A DNA stretch of 64,000 nt from an uncultured bacterium (lineage in GTDB: Bacteria > Verrucomicrobiota > Kiritimatiellia > RFP12 > UBA1067): contig CACWVU010000002.1 in the NCBI GenBank assembly GCA_902764415.1, forward strand, positions 36,696 to 100,695, given 5' to 3'. Each line of letters starts with the position of its first letter. The stretch's first letter is position 1. The notes under the pieces are model-generated. The model was not told the origin of the DNA, made no database searches, and saw nothing but the letters and a program-made list of their open reading frames with translations. Positions 43,492 through 51,317 of this stretch are shown here, in pieces. Made by a program: the position numbers and the translations under genes.

Positions 43492-44468
43492 CGATCTCGG
43501 TAGTCATACCCGTGTACAACGCGGAGCGCTTCATCCGCTTCGCGCTGGATTCGGTCGTGCATCAGACATATTCAGACTGGGAGTGCATCTGCGTTGACGA
43601 CGGCTCGACCGATGGCTCCGGCGCGATTCTCGACGAGTACGCCGCTAAGGACGAGCGTTTCCGCGTCGTCCACAAGGCGAACGGCGGCGAGGGAGCTGCG
43701 CGCAACGCGGGGATGGACCTCGCGACCGGCGCGATTGTCGCGTTCCTTGATGCGGACGATGTATGGCATCCAGAGACTCTGCGGCTTATTGCGGCGACGC
43801 GCGAGGCGACCGGAGCGGACGTGATCCGCTACGGATGGAAGCCTGTTTCAGCGCATGAGGGAGGTTTCGAGCCGCTGCCGGCAGACGCCTGTGGACGAAT
43901 CGTCGACCTGAAGTCAAGGAACGAGTCGACCATACGATTCTGCACGCTCGGGGCGGCGACGGCGGTTTCCCGGGCGGTGTGCGGAGACATCAGGTTCTCG
44001 TCGCTTACCCAGGGCGCCGACCTCGTCTTCGTGCTCGACTGCCTGCTGCGGTCCGGGAAGGCGGCCATAATCGAGGCGCCGTTGCTTCATTACCTTACCC
44101 ACCCAGGCCAGATTTCGCGCCGGGTCTCGCGTGCGCTCCTCGAGGGCTCCTGCAGATACCTGCCGGAGATCGCCGCGCGCTGCGCGCGGCTGGGCGAGGG
44201 CGAGGCGGCTGCTGCTGACACGCGGCGGTATGTCTCCGACCTCATGTTCAGGCGGCTTGCCGGCTCGTGGCGGCTGCTCGCCGACGCGCAGGAGCGCGAG
44301 ACGGTCCGCCGCGCGTTTTGGACGGCTCTCAGACGGCTGGCGGAGATTGCCGATTTCTTTTCGCCGTGCCGATGCCGCGCCGTTTTACGCGCCTGCCGCC
44401 GTGAAAGCATGTTCTTGTTGAAGCTTTTCGTTGTTTTGCCGTACAGGCTGGAACGAAAGATGGTATAA
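43488..44468 (+). CDS. GT2 family glycosyltransferase
   Basis: 326 aa. A classic GT2 domain: SVVIPVYNAERFIRFALDSV, VDDGSTDGS, ANGGEGAARNAGMDLATG and FLDADDVW (DxD). The C-terminal third is helical and basic, ending in a hydrophobic patch that may contact the membrane. Its TAA stop lies within the TATAAT of the next promoter, so transcription of the following DUF1796 gene restarts exactly at its end. Confidence 0.92.
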   Translation: MTISVVIPVYNAERFIRFALDSVVHQTYSDWECICVDDGSTDGSGAILDEYAAKDERFRVVHKANGGEGAARNAGMDLATGAIVAFLDADDVWHPETLRLIAATREATGADVIRYGWKPVSAHEGGFEPLPADACGRIVDLKSRNESTIRFCTLGAATAVSRAVCGDIRFSSLTQGADLVFVLDCLLRSGKAAIIEAPLLHYLTHPGQISRRVSRALLEGSCRYLPEIAARCARLGEGEAAAADTRRYVSDLMFRRLAGSWRLLADAQERETVRRAFWTALRRLAEIADFFSPCRCRAVLRACRRESMFLLKLFVVLPYRLERKMV

Positions 44469-44469
44469 T
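44461..44469 (+). promoter_or_regulatory. Extended -10 promoter of DUF1796 paralogue 2, leaderless type
   Basis: TGgTATAAT ends 7 nt before the ATG at 44477 (ACGCAAC between). The upstream glycosyltransferase stop codon is inside the box. No -35 is evident. Confidence 0.75.
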
Positions 44470-44476
44470 ACGCAAC

Positions 44477-45337
44477 ATGAAGAAAGAGCGATTTGACTAT
44501 GTTTGCAGTCTGGGGTCGTCGTGCCTGTGTGCGATGTCCCTGCGAGATGCTGGGCTCAGGCTTTCGTCCGGGCCGTTTGACTGGCTTCTCGGTCCATCCT
44601 TGAAGTCGCGTGTTGACCTGATTGCCAATGACTTTGCTGGCTGGTTCGAGCCTAGGGACTTCGAGTTCCTTGGAAACCCTGAGAAGTTCGAACATGACAG
44701 CTACAGGAACCGCAGGACTGGCTACAAGTTCTCGCACGACTTTGAGCTTGGAAAGTCGTTCGAGGAAAGCTTTCCGGCGGTTCGCGAGAAGTATGCAAGG
44801 CGCATAGATCGGTTCTATGATCGCATAAGGGCGTCGCGTCGGGTCCTGCTGGTATGGCTCGAGAACCCTGTCGTCAACGACCGTCCGTCAGAAGAGGAAG
44901 TCGCCGCCTCTCGGAGGATCCTGGCGGACAAGTTCCCAGGCGTAGAGATAGAGTTCCTCATTGTAGACCGGGCTCCGGACGACACGGAGGGCGGCAGGAT
45001 CGAGCGGCTTGACGGACATTGGCGGATGGTGTGCCCGTACCGCCGCAAGTCGACCGAGCCGGGGAAGGACGTGCGGCCGTGGGACATAGACACGCGGCCG
45101 ATAGACGCGCTGCTGTCGAACTTCGAGACCAGCGACTATCGAAGCGCGGCAGAGCGCCGAGACCACGCAGCTGCAGGGCGTCTCGCTAAGTACGCCGCGT
45201 TTGGGGTGCACACCGCGTTCGGCTATGCGCTGGTCAGGCTCCAGATAAAGATATGCAAACTGCTGCTGAACAGGCTTCGTCGGCGCGGCATAAGCATCAG
45301 GCGGACTTTCGAGGTCCAGATCGGGCTCTGCAGATGA
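44477..45337 (+). CDS. DUF1796 papain-like protein, paralogue 2
   Basis: 286 aa. Candidate C16 lies in SLGSSCLCAMSL, followed by SSGPFDW. The His motif is TGYKFSHDFELG. ESFPAVREKYARRIDRF is shared closely with paralogues 3 and 4. The C-terminus ends in a basic amphipathic helix (LVRLQIKICKLLLNRLRRRG). Base composition is visibly less GC-rich than the genes before 44400, and paralogues 2-4 share this trait. It has its own promoter and overlaps paralogue 3 by 4 nt. Confidence 0.82.
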   Translation: MKKERFDYVCSLGSSCLCAMSLRDAGLRLSSGPFDWLLGPSLKSRVDLIANDFAGWFEPRDFEFLGNPEKFEHDSYRNRRTGYKFSHDFELGKSFEESFPAVREKYARRIDRFYDRIRASRRVLLVWLENPVVNDRPSEEEVAASRRILADKFPGVEIEFLIVDRAPDDTEGGRIERLDGHWRMVCPYRRKSTEPGKDVRPWDIDTRPIDALLSNFETSDYRSAAERRDHAAAGRLAKYAAFGVHTAFGYALVRLQIKICKLLLNRLRRRGISIRRTFEVQIGLCR

Positions 45338-46203
45338 GCAGAACGCGATTCGACTTCGTGTTCGGCCTTGGCGCCGGGTGCTCATGTTCGCGCATGCTGC
45401 GCGAACGAGGCCTTCAGTATGCGTCATTCCCGCTAGACTGGGTCGGAGATCCGACCCTGAATGCCGGCGTCGACCTCAGGCTTACGATCGACGTCGTGGC
45501 TGGCGGGTTCCAGAACTGGTTCGAGAAGGCCAACCTCGAGCGTACGACGCTTTATGATTCCGAGAACCATGTCTCGTATTTTGACAGGGGAACGCGGCTT
45601 TACTTCGCCCACGATTTTGCCCCTGGCGACGATTTCGCTCTCGCATACCCGGCAGTGCGCGAGAAGTACCTTCGCCGTATAGCGCGCTTCAAGAAGATAC
45701 TCTCAGCGGCGAAGAGCGCCCTGGTGGTCTGGGTCGCGGATCCTCGTGGCAACGGGGAGGTCGTCGAGGATGACATAGAATACAGCCTGAACGTGCTTAG
45801 AGCGGCCTATCCCGAGACGGACTTCATGCTGCTTGTCGCGAACTGCGTCCCGGGTGTGCTTCCGGAGAAGATGCGCGTCAAGCGCGGGAAAGGGTACGAA
45901 TGTCTTTCATTTGACTACCGCGTAGTCACTGACGGACCCCCGACATGGGACATACGCACGGAGCTCTTCGCGCCGATACTTGACCGCTTTGCTGCAGTCG
46001 ACTACAGAACCCGTGCCGAGAAGCGCGCCAATGCCCGGCGCGAAAAGGCCAGGGCATATGTAAAATTCAAGGCCGATTCTCCGTGGACGTATTTCGTAAA
46101 CCGGCTGCAGTTCAAGTTGTACCGCCATTTCAAGCGCCGGCTTGAGCGAAAGGGAGTTCTTTCGTCTATTGAGCCGAGTTGCCGGACGGGAGGTTGCCAT
46201 TGA
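45334..46203 (+). CDS. DUF1796 papain-like protein, paralogue 3
   Basis: 289 aa. Candidate C16 in GLGAGCSCSRML, then YASFPLDW. The His motif is LYFAHDFAPG. A conserved YPAVREKYLRRIARFK segment and a C-terminal basic helix (TYFVNRLQFKLYRHFKRRLERKG) are present. It starts with ATGA overlap on paralogue 2 and ends with TGATG at paralogue 4, so 2 to 5 form one transcription unit. Composition is less GC-rich than the flanking glycosyltransferases. Confidence 0.8.
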   Translation: MSRTRFDFVFGLGAGCSCSRMLRERGLQYASFPLDWVGDPTLNAGVDLRLTIDVVAGGFQNWFEKANLERTTLYDSENHVSYFDRGTRLYFAHDFAPGDDFALAYPAVREKYLRRIARFKKILSAAKSALVVWVADPRGNGEVVEDDIEYSLNVLRAAYPETDFMLLVANCVPGVLPEKMRVKRGKGYECLSFDYRVVTDGPPTWDIRTELFAPILDRFAAVDYRTRAEKRANARREKARAYVKFKADSPWTYFVNRLQFKLYRHFKRRLERKGVLSSIEPSCRTGGCH

Positions 46204-47039
46204 TGGACCTAAAGCGCGATTATGACATGGTCTTTGGGATTGGAGGCGCCTGCTGTTGCTCATGGACACTGAGGGGAGCAAAGCTCCAGTTTGCCTCATA
46301 TCCGTTCGACTGGGTAGCCCGCGTCGACCTGAAGGGACGCACGCAGATCGTCGCGGACGACTTCCGGAACTGGTTGATCGAAGATCAGATGAGGTTTGAG
46401 CCAGTTACGCAGTCCTATGGCTGCGACATCTACCACAATCGTGTCACGGGAATCGGCTTCAACCATGACTTCCAGAGCGGGGTGCCGCTAAACGAGTCTT
46501 TCCCAGCTGTTCAGGCAAAGTACCGCCGACGCATCGACCGGCTTTACGCGGACATCCGTCGTTCACGTCGTGTGCTTGTCGTCTGGATTGGTTTCCCTGG
46601 TGGTGGCGAGGTGCCAAGGGATCACATCGAGTTCTGTCTCGACACCTTCAGGGCAAAGTTTCCCGGCGTTGAATTCAGGATGCTGGTGTTCGAATGCGTG
46701 AAGGGCATACCAGAGAGGCGCATGAAGTGCGAGGCTGGCGATGGGTTCGACAAGCTGTCGTTCGACTACGAGGACCATTCCAAGAAAGGCAACCGATTTC
46801 AGGTGCGCCTGAATGTCCTCTGCAGGCATTTGAAGTGCATAGGTGTAGTCGATACGCGTACGCCTGAGCAGAAGCGCGCGTATAAGAAGATAGAACGCGA
46901 CAAACGCCTTCGCACATACGCGCAAGTAGGGCGAAGACATGGCTTGGGTACTTCATCAGGCGCAAGCTGGCCAAACTTAGGCGACACTTTGAGAAGAGGA
47001 GAGGTGGCTGCGGATGAAAGTCTTCGAAAACACCTATGA
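46203..47039 (+). CDS. DUF1796 papain-like protein, paralogue 4 (C-terminal frameshift)
   Basis: 278 aa as read. Candidate C17 in GIGGACCCSWTL, then FASYPFDW. The His motif is TGIGFNHDFQSG. After about residue 240 the reading frame loses the basic tail of its relatives. In the -1 frame the DNA from ~46931 encodes AKTWLGYFIRRKLAKLRRHF, matching paralogue 3, and ends in a TGA (47015-47017) with the usual ATGA overlap on paralogue 5. One base therefore appears missing around 46920-46930, either a real frameshift or an assembly error. The catalytic region is unaffected. Confidence 0.75.
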   Translation: MDLKRDYDMVFGIGGACCCSWTLRGAKLQFASYPFDWVARVDLKGRTQIVADDFRNWLIEDQMRFEPVTQSYGCDIYHNRVTGIGFNHDFQSGVPLNESFPAVQAKYRRRIDRLYADIRRSRRVLVVWIGFPGGGEVPRDHIEFCLDTFRAKFPGVEFRMLVFECVKGIPERRMKCEAGDGFDKLSFDYEDHSKKGNRFQVRLNVLCRHLKCIGVVDTRTPEQKRAYKKIERDKRLRTYAQVGRRHGLGTSSGASWPNLGDTLRRGEVAADESLRKHL

Positions 47040-47733
47040 TGCCGTATACCCTCTTGGCCAGTGGTGCGCGCCGACGTTCTGCATAAAGGAGCTTGGCTTC
47101 CGGTCGGCGTCGGGTCCGTTCGACTGGATGGGCCGGGACGGAGCCATAGGTGCCTACGTCGGGCTGCTGGTGGAGAACTTCTCGGGGTTCTTCCTCAAGG
47201 AGAACATGAAGAAGCTGGGAGACGTGCCCGGCGAAGGCACCGAGCACTGGAAGGACATGAAGCAGGGCTGGGAGATCCGCCACGAGTTTCGGGTCGGCGT
47301 ACCGTTCGACGTCAACTTCGAGAACTTCCATGCCCTCGTGAGGAGGCGCGCCGAAAGGCTCTTCGGCCTGCTGCGGTCCGGCCGACGGGTGCTGTTCGTC
47401 CATTGGCGCGCCGAAGGCCGATACAGTCCCGATGACGTCGTCTCCGCCATGCGTCGTCTCCGCGCGGCGTTCCCCGCATCGCAGATCGATCTGCTGGTCT
47501 TCGAGACCGAGAAGCTCGCCGCCGGCGTCTCGTACAATGAGCCGGAGCCAGGCGTCGTGATTGCCGCCGGAGACTTCTACGACCCGACCCGTTATGACGT
47601 CGTCAGGGGGAACAAGATGCTCGCCAAGTCCGTGCTCAGGCGCGTGCACATGCGGGGCAGATGGAAGAACATCCTGCGCCTCCAGATAGAGTCCATCAAA
47701 AGGCGCCTTTGCCGCAGGAAATTGCGCGGATGA
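47014..47733 (+). CDS. DUF1796 papain-like protein, paralogue 5 (divergent)
   Basis: 239 aa, the shortest and most divergent copy. Candidate C18 sits in PLGQWCAPTFCI, followed by RSASGPFDWMG. The His motif is RHEFRVG. The central insert (LGDVPGEGTEHWKDMKQGW) is unlike the others. The tail LRLQIESIKRRLCRRKLRG keeps the basic helix. It is GC-rich again, unlike paralogues 2-4. It overlaps the following GT2 gene by 4 nt. Confidence 0.78.
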   Translation: MKVFENTYDAVYPLGQWCAPTFCIKELGFRSASGPFDWMGRDGAIGAYVGLLVENFSGFFLKENMKKLGDVPGEGTEHWKDMKQGWEIRHEFRVGVPFDVNFENFHALVRRRAERLFGLLRSGRRVLFVHWRAEGRYSPDDVVSAMRRLRAAFPASQIDLLVFETEKLAAGVSYNEPEPGVVIAAGDFYDPTRYDVVRGNKMLAKSVLRRVHMRGRWKNILRLQIESIKRRLCRRKLRG

Positions 47734-48698
47734 AGATTTCGGTCGTCATTCCCTTTTACAACCTCGAGAGGTACGTACGGCCGTGCCTCGACTCGGTGGC
47801 GTCCGCCGCGCGCGGCTCGGACGCCGGACTCGAGGTGATCTGCGTGGACGACGGATCGACCGACGGAACGCCTGCCGAGCTGGACGGGCTCGCGGCGAAA
47901 GACCCGCGCATCCGCGTCGTCCACAAGCCGAACGGCGGCGAAGGCAGCGCCCGCAACGCAGGCGTCGCCGCCGCCACCGGGGACTGGGTGACTTTCCTGG
48001 ACGGGGACGACGTGTGGCTCCAGAACCATCTTGAAGTCGCCGTGCCGCTCATCAGACGCCATCCGGAGGCCGACATCGTGGCGCTAAAGTACGCGGACTT
48101 CGACGACGGTGCCCGGCCGCCCGTGCCGACCGGCGAGAAGGAGAAGGTGTTTGACCTCGGTGAATCGGTGCCGAGCGAAGTCGTGCTTGAAGTCGGGGTC
48201 TTCCCGACGTTTTTCCGCCGCGACTTCGTCGCCAAGGGGAGCTTCTCGTCCCTGCCGCTTGGCGCGGATCGGCTCTACATGGCGCAGTGCTTCGCGCGGG
48301 CGCGCACCGTCGTCAAGTGCGACGCAGTCGTGCACGGGTACCGGGTCCGCACCGGCTCGATGGCGCGGGCGGTCTGGAACGCGCGCAAGGTCGAGAGCCA
48401 GTGCGACTACGCTTTCGGCAGCCTCGAGGCGCTGGCGGCGAGCGGAAGGAAGGTCGGGCGCGAGGGCCGCTCTTACCTCGCGTCGCTGTGGCTGTCGGAC
48501 GTCCCCAACCGGCTGGTGCGCCTGCCGCGGGCCGAGCGCCGCGCCGCGTGGGAGCACTGGCGCTCGACGCTCGGCTCCGGCTGCGTCCGCGCGCTGCCGC
48601 GCTTCGAGCGCGTACGCCGCGTCCTGCGCGGCTGTTCGTCATCCATGACGCTTTCGCTGGCGGCGGCACGGCTGTTCCGCAAGCTCGGCGTCTCGTAA
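47730..48698 (+). CDS. GT2 family glycosyltransferase
   Basis: 322 aa. GT2 motifs: SVVIPFYNLERYVRPCLDSV, VDDGSTDGTPAEL, KPNGGEGSARNAG and FLDGDDVW. It is clearly related to the GT2 gene at 43488 but diverged (different acceptor-side half). The C-terminal region is Arg-rich. It ends 2 nt before the promoter of the next DUF1796 gene. Confidence 0.92.
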   Translation: MKISVVIPFYNLERYVRPCLDSVASAARGSDAGLEVICVDDGSTDGTPAELDGLAAKDPRIRVVHKPNGGEGSARNAGVAAATGDWVTFLDGDDVWLQNHLEVAVPLIRRHPEADIVALKYADFDDGARPPVPTGEKEKVFDLGESVPSEVVLEVGVFPTFFRRDFVAKGSFSSLPLGADRLYMAQCFARARTVVKCDAVVHGYRVRTGSMARAVWNARKVESQCDYAFGSLEALAASGRKVGREGRSYLASLWLSDVPNRLVRLPRAERRAAWEHWRSTLGSGCVRALPRFERVRRVLRGCSSSMTLSLAAARLFRKLGVS

Positions 48699-48700
48699 AA

Positions 48701-48709
48701 TGCTATAAT
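48701..48709 (+). promoter_or_regulatory. Extended -10 promoter of DUF1796 paralogue 6
   Basis: TGcTATAAT followed by ACGC. The ATG at 48725 is 15 nt downstream, giving at most an 8-9 nt leader without a Shine-Dalgarno sequence. Confidence 0.68.
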
Positions 48710-48724
48710 ACGCAAAACCAACCA

Positions 48725-49606
48725 ATGCCTTCCATGAAAGAATACGACTTAGCGTTCAGCCTCGGCTCGTCGTGCGGCGTCTCGCAGGCGCTCCGCGCGG
48801 CGGGGCTGCAGTTTGCGTCCTATCCGCTCGACTGGCTGGGGTCTCGCGACGTCCGCCGCGTAGCGAAGGTGGTTGCCGGGAACTTCGAGAAGTGGTTCGA
48901 GAAGGAGGATTTCCAGCTTGTCGACGTGTGGCACAGCGCCGGCTTCGACACCCGCGCATACCTGAACACGCGCACCGACTTCGGGTTTTCGCACGAGTTT
49001 CCGGATTTCATGCCGTTCGACGAGTCTTTTCCGAGGATACGCGAGACGTACGAGCGCCGCGTCGAGAGGTTCCTGAAGCGCGCGGATTCAGTCCGTAGGA
49101 TGCTCGCCGTTTTCATGGAGATGCCGGTGATGCCGCGCACGCCGGTCGAGGAGCTCGCTGAGGTGCGGCGGACGCTCATGGAGAGATTCCCGAAGGCGGA
49201 GATTGACTTGCTCTACGTTGGCGTGGAGCCTGGCAAGAAGGTGCCGGAGCTTGCGGAGGTCGCTCCCGGGGTGATGGTCGCCTACTACGACTACCGCAGG
49301 ATTGAGGGCGGCGAGACGCTCCACTATGTCGAATGGGGGCCGCTCGCCGCGTTACTTAAGGCCAACTTCCGGGTTCCTGACCTGCGCACTGAGGATGAGA
49401 AGCGGAATTTTGCCAAGTTTGAGAAGGTGTCTGGCGACCGTCGCTGGGGGCCAGACAAGTCGCGTTTCCGCCGTTGGCTCAACAAGCATCTCTACAAGAC
49501 GTACCGCAGCCTGGAGCAGGTGCTGATCAGGCGCGGCCTTGTACACAAGGAGGGGCCGTTCTGGTTTTGGCCGGATATGCGCGAAGGAAAGGGGGCTGGG
49601 AATTGA
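48725..49606 (+). CDS. DUF1796 papain-like protein, paralogue 6
   Basis: 293 aa. Candidate C17 in SLGSSCGVSQAL, then LQFASYPLDW. The His motif is TDFGFSHEFPDF, preceded by AYLNTRTDFGF. It is closest to paralogue 1 (shared SCGVxQALRAAxLQFAS) and to paralogue 7. The C-terminal RWLNKHLYKTYRSLEQVL helix and GPFWFWP tail are shared with both. The ATG at 48725 or 48734 could start it. It overlaps paralogue 7 by a TTGA junction. Confidence 0.82.
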   Translation: MPSMKEYDLAFSLGSSCGVSQALRAAGLQFASYPLDWLGSRDVRRVAKVVAGNFEKWFEKEDFQLVDVWHSAGFDTRAYLNTRTDFGFSHEFPDFMPFDESFPRIRETYERRVERFLKRADSVRRMLAVFMEMPVMPRTPVEELAEVRRTLMERFPKAEIDLLYVGVEPGKKVPELAEVAPGVMVAYYDYRRIEGGETLHYVEWGPLAALLKANFRVPDLRTEDEKRNFAKFEKVSGDRRWGPDKSRFRRWLNKHLYKTYRSLEQVLIRRGLVHKEGPFWFWPDMREGKGAGN

Positions 49607-50448
49607 AGAACTATGACTTTGCGTTCAGCCTTGGCTTTTCCTGCGCGGCGAGCGAGTCGCTGCGTGACCTCGGCTTCCAGAAGGAATCTCTTCCGTTTGA
49701 CTGGATAGGCGCGCCGTCAATCCGCGCCAGCGTGGAAATGATAGCGGGCGGCTTTGCTGGCTGGTTCGACCGCGATGCCTTGCGTCTGTGGGACGTGCGC
49801 CACGAGGGGGGATTCATAGCACGCGTCTACAAGAACATGAAGACCGGATTTGGCTTCTCGCACGAATTCTCGAACGCGGACCCGCTATGGAAGACATATG
49901 ACTCCGTCAAGGAGAAGTATGACCGGAGAATTGCCAGGCTGCAGAGCGAACTGAGGTCACGTCGCCGTATAATGGCGCTGTACATCGAGTCCTCGGTTAA
50001 GCCACGGACGTCTGATGAAGAGCTGCTGCACGCGCTGTCGGTCCTGCGTGCGCAGTGCCCGCAGGCGTCCGTGGACCTCGTCTACGTATACGAGGACGAG
50101 TCGTGCAGGTCAGCCGAGGCCGTGGCGGAGCTGGACGGGGTCACGATAGTGCGCGCACACTACCTAACGCGCCTTGGTGGACGGCCGATGCACATTTGCG
50201 ACCGCAGACAGGTCGTCGAGTTTCTCCGGGGCAGCGTCTCCGTTGAAGGCGCTCTGACCGAGGCCCAGATGAAGGCGTTCGACGCCGAGAAGCGCAGGAA
50301 ACTGCGGGAGTCCCTCGGCACCAACCGCGTCAACAGATGGGTCAACAAGAAGCTTCGCCAATGGTACCGTGACCTCCAGTTGTATTTGATCGGGCAGAAC
50401 CTTGTCCCTGGCGACAGGCCGCTCTGGTTTGACGGAGACGGGAGATAG
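49603..50448 (+). CDS. DUF1796 papain-like protein, paralogue 7
   Basis: 281 aa. The likely start is TTG overlapping the previous stop, because it exactly restores the KNYDFAFSLGFSC N-terminus shared with paralogue 1. Candidate C14 in GFSCAASESL, then KESLPFDW. The His motif is TGFGFSHEFSN. The C-terminus has RWVNKKLRQWYRDLQLYLIG and the RPLWF tail. It is followed 5 nt later by the fucosyltransferase gene. Confidence 0.82.
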   Translation: MKNYDFAFSLGFSCAASESLRDLGFQKESLPFDWIGAPSIRASVEMIAGGFAGWFDRDALRLWDVRHEGGFIARVYKNMKTGFGFSHEFSNADPLWKTYDSVKEKYDRRIARLQSELRSRRRIMALYIESSVKPRTSDEELLHALSVLRAQCPQASVDLVYVYEDESCRSAEAVAELDGVTIVRAHYLTRLGGRPMHICDRRQVVEFLRGSVSVEGALTEAQMKAFDAEKRRKLRESLGTNRVNRWVNKKLRQWYRDLQLYLIGQNLVPGDRPLWFDGDGR

Positions 50449-50453
50449 GGCAC

Positions 50454-51314
50454 ATGGTCTATTTCAGGCTCTTCGGCAACCTCGGCAATCTGCTGTTCCA
50501 GTATGGAACGGCGGTCTCGCTCGGCGGCGGTCGCGCGGTCGGGGTGGCAAGCGACCCGAAGACGCTCGCGCAGCTGAAGGAGTACGCCGAGGTGTTCCGC
50601 GGGCTCGAGACCGTGCCGGAGCCTCCGGCCGATGCGTTCAAGGTCGAGCAGATCCGGTGCGACTACACGCAGTTCCCCGACCCCGCCGGGCGCGATGTCT
50701 TCATCAGCGGCTACTTCCAGAGCGAGCGGTACTTCGACAAGGAGCTCGTCTACGGGCGGCTCAAGCCGTCCGCCGGGCGCGTCGCGCGGCTACGGGAGAA
50801 GTACGGCGAGTGGCTGTCGCGCCCTGGCGTGACCGGCATTTCCGTCCGCCGCGGCGACTACCTTCGGAAGGCGGCGTGGCATCCGTTCGTCGGCGAGCAG
50901 TATTTCCGCGACTGCCTTGCGCGGTTGCCGGATGTTGGCGACTTCGTCGTCTGCAGCGACGGGATGGCGTGGTGCAAGCGATTCTTCCCGAAGGCGTTTC
51001 CGGGCAAAAGGTTCCTCTTCGTCGAGTGCGAGAGCGTGCTCGACCAGCTCTACGTCCACACCCTCTGCGCGAACAACGTGGTGAGCAACAGCTCGTTTTC
51101 GTGGTGGGGGGCGTGGCTGGCCGAACAGCGGCGGCGCGCGGAGGGGCTGCGCGGACGCACGCTGGCGCCGTCGATGTGGCTCGGCTACGCACCGAAGCGC
51201 ATGGGTGGGGACTGGAGCGACGTCTACTTCGACGGCATGGAGGTCGTCGAGAACCACTATTCGCCGCGGCTCTGGCTGGCGGCGCATTTCCCCGTCTTTG
51301 CGGAGAGGGAGTAG
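50454..51314 (+). CDS. GT11 alpha-1,2-fucosyltransferase
   Basis: 286 aa. Transfers fucose from GDP-fucose to galactose-type acceptors in surface glycans. The GT11 opening RLFGNLGNLLFQYG, the donor-site motif SVRRGDYL and the closing block SNSSFSWWGAWL are all diagnostic. This suggests a fucosylated, host-like glycan on the cell surface. The acceptor is unknown. It lies 3 nt before the deacetylase gene. Confidence 0.92.
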   Translation: MVYFRLFGNLGNLLFQYGTAVSLGGGRAVGVASDPKTLAQLKEYAEVFRGLETVPEPPADAFKVEQIRCDYTQFPDPAGRDVFISGYFQSERYFDKELVYGRLKPSAGRVARLREKYGEWLSRPGVTGISVRRGDYLRKAAWHPFVGEQYFRDCLARLPDVGDFVVCSDGMAWCKRFFPKAFPGKRFLFVECESVLDQLYVHTLCANNVVSNSSFSWWGAWLAEQRRRAEGLRGRTLAPSMWLGYAPKRMGGDWSDVYFDGMEVVENHYSPRLWLAAHFPVFAERE

Positions 51315-51317
51315 GGG

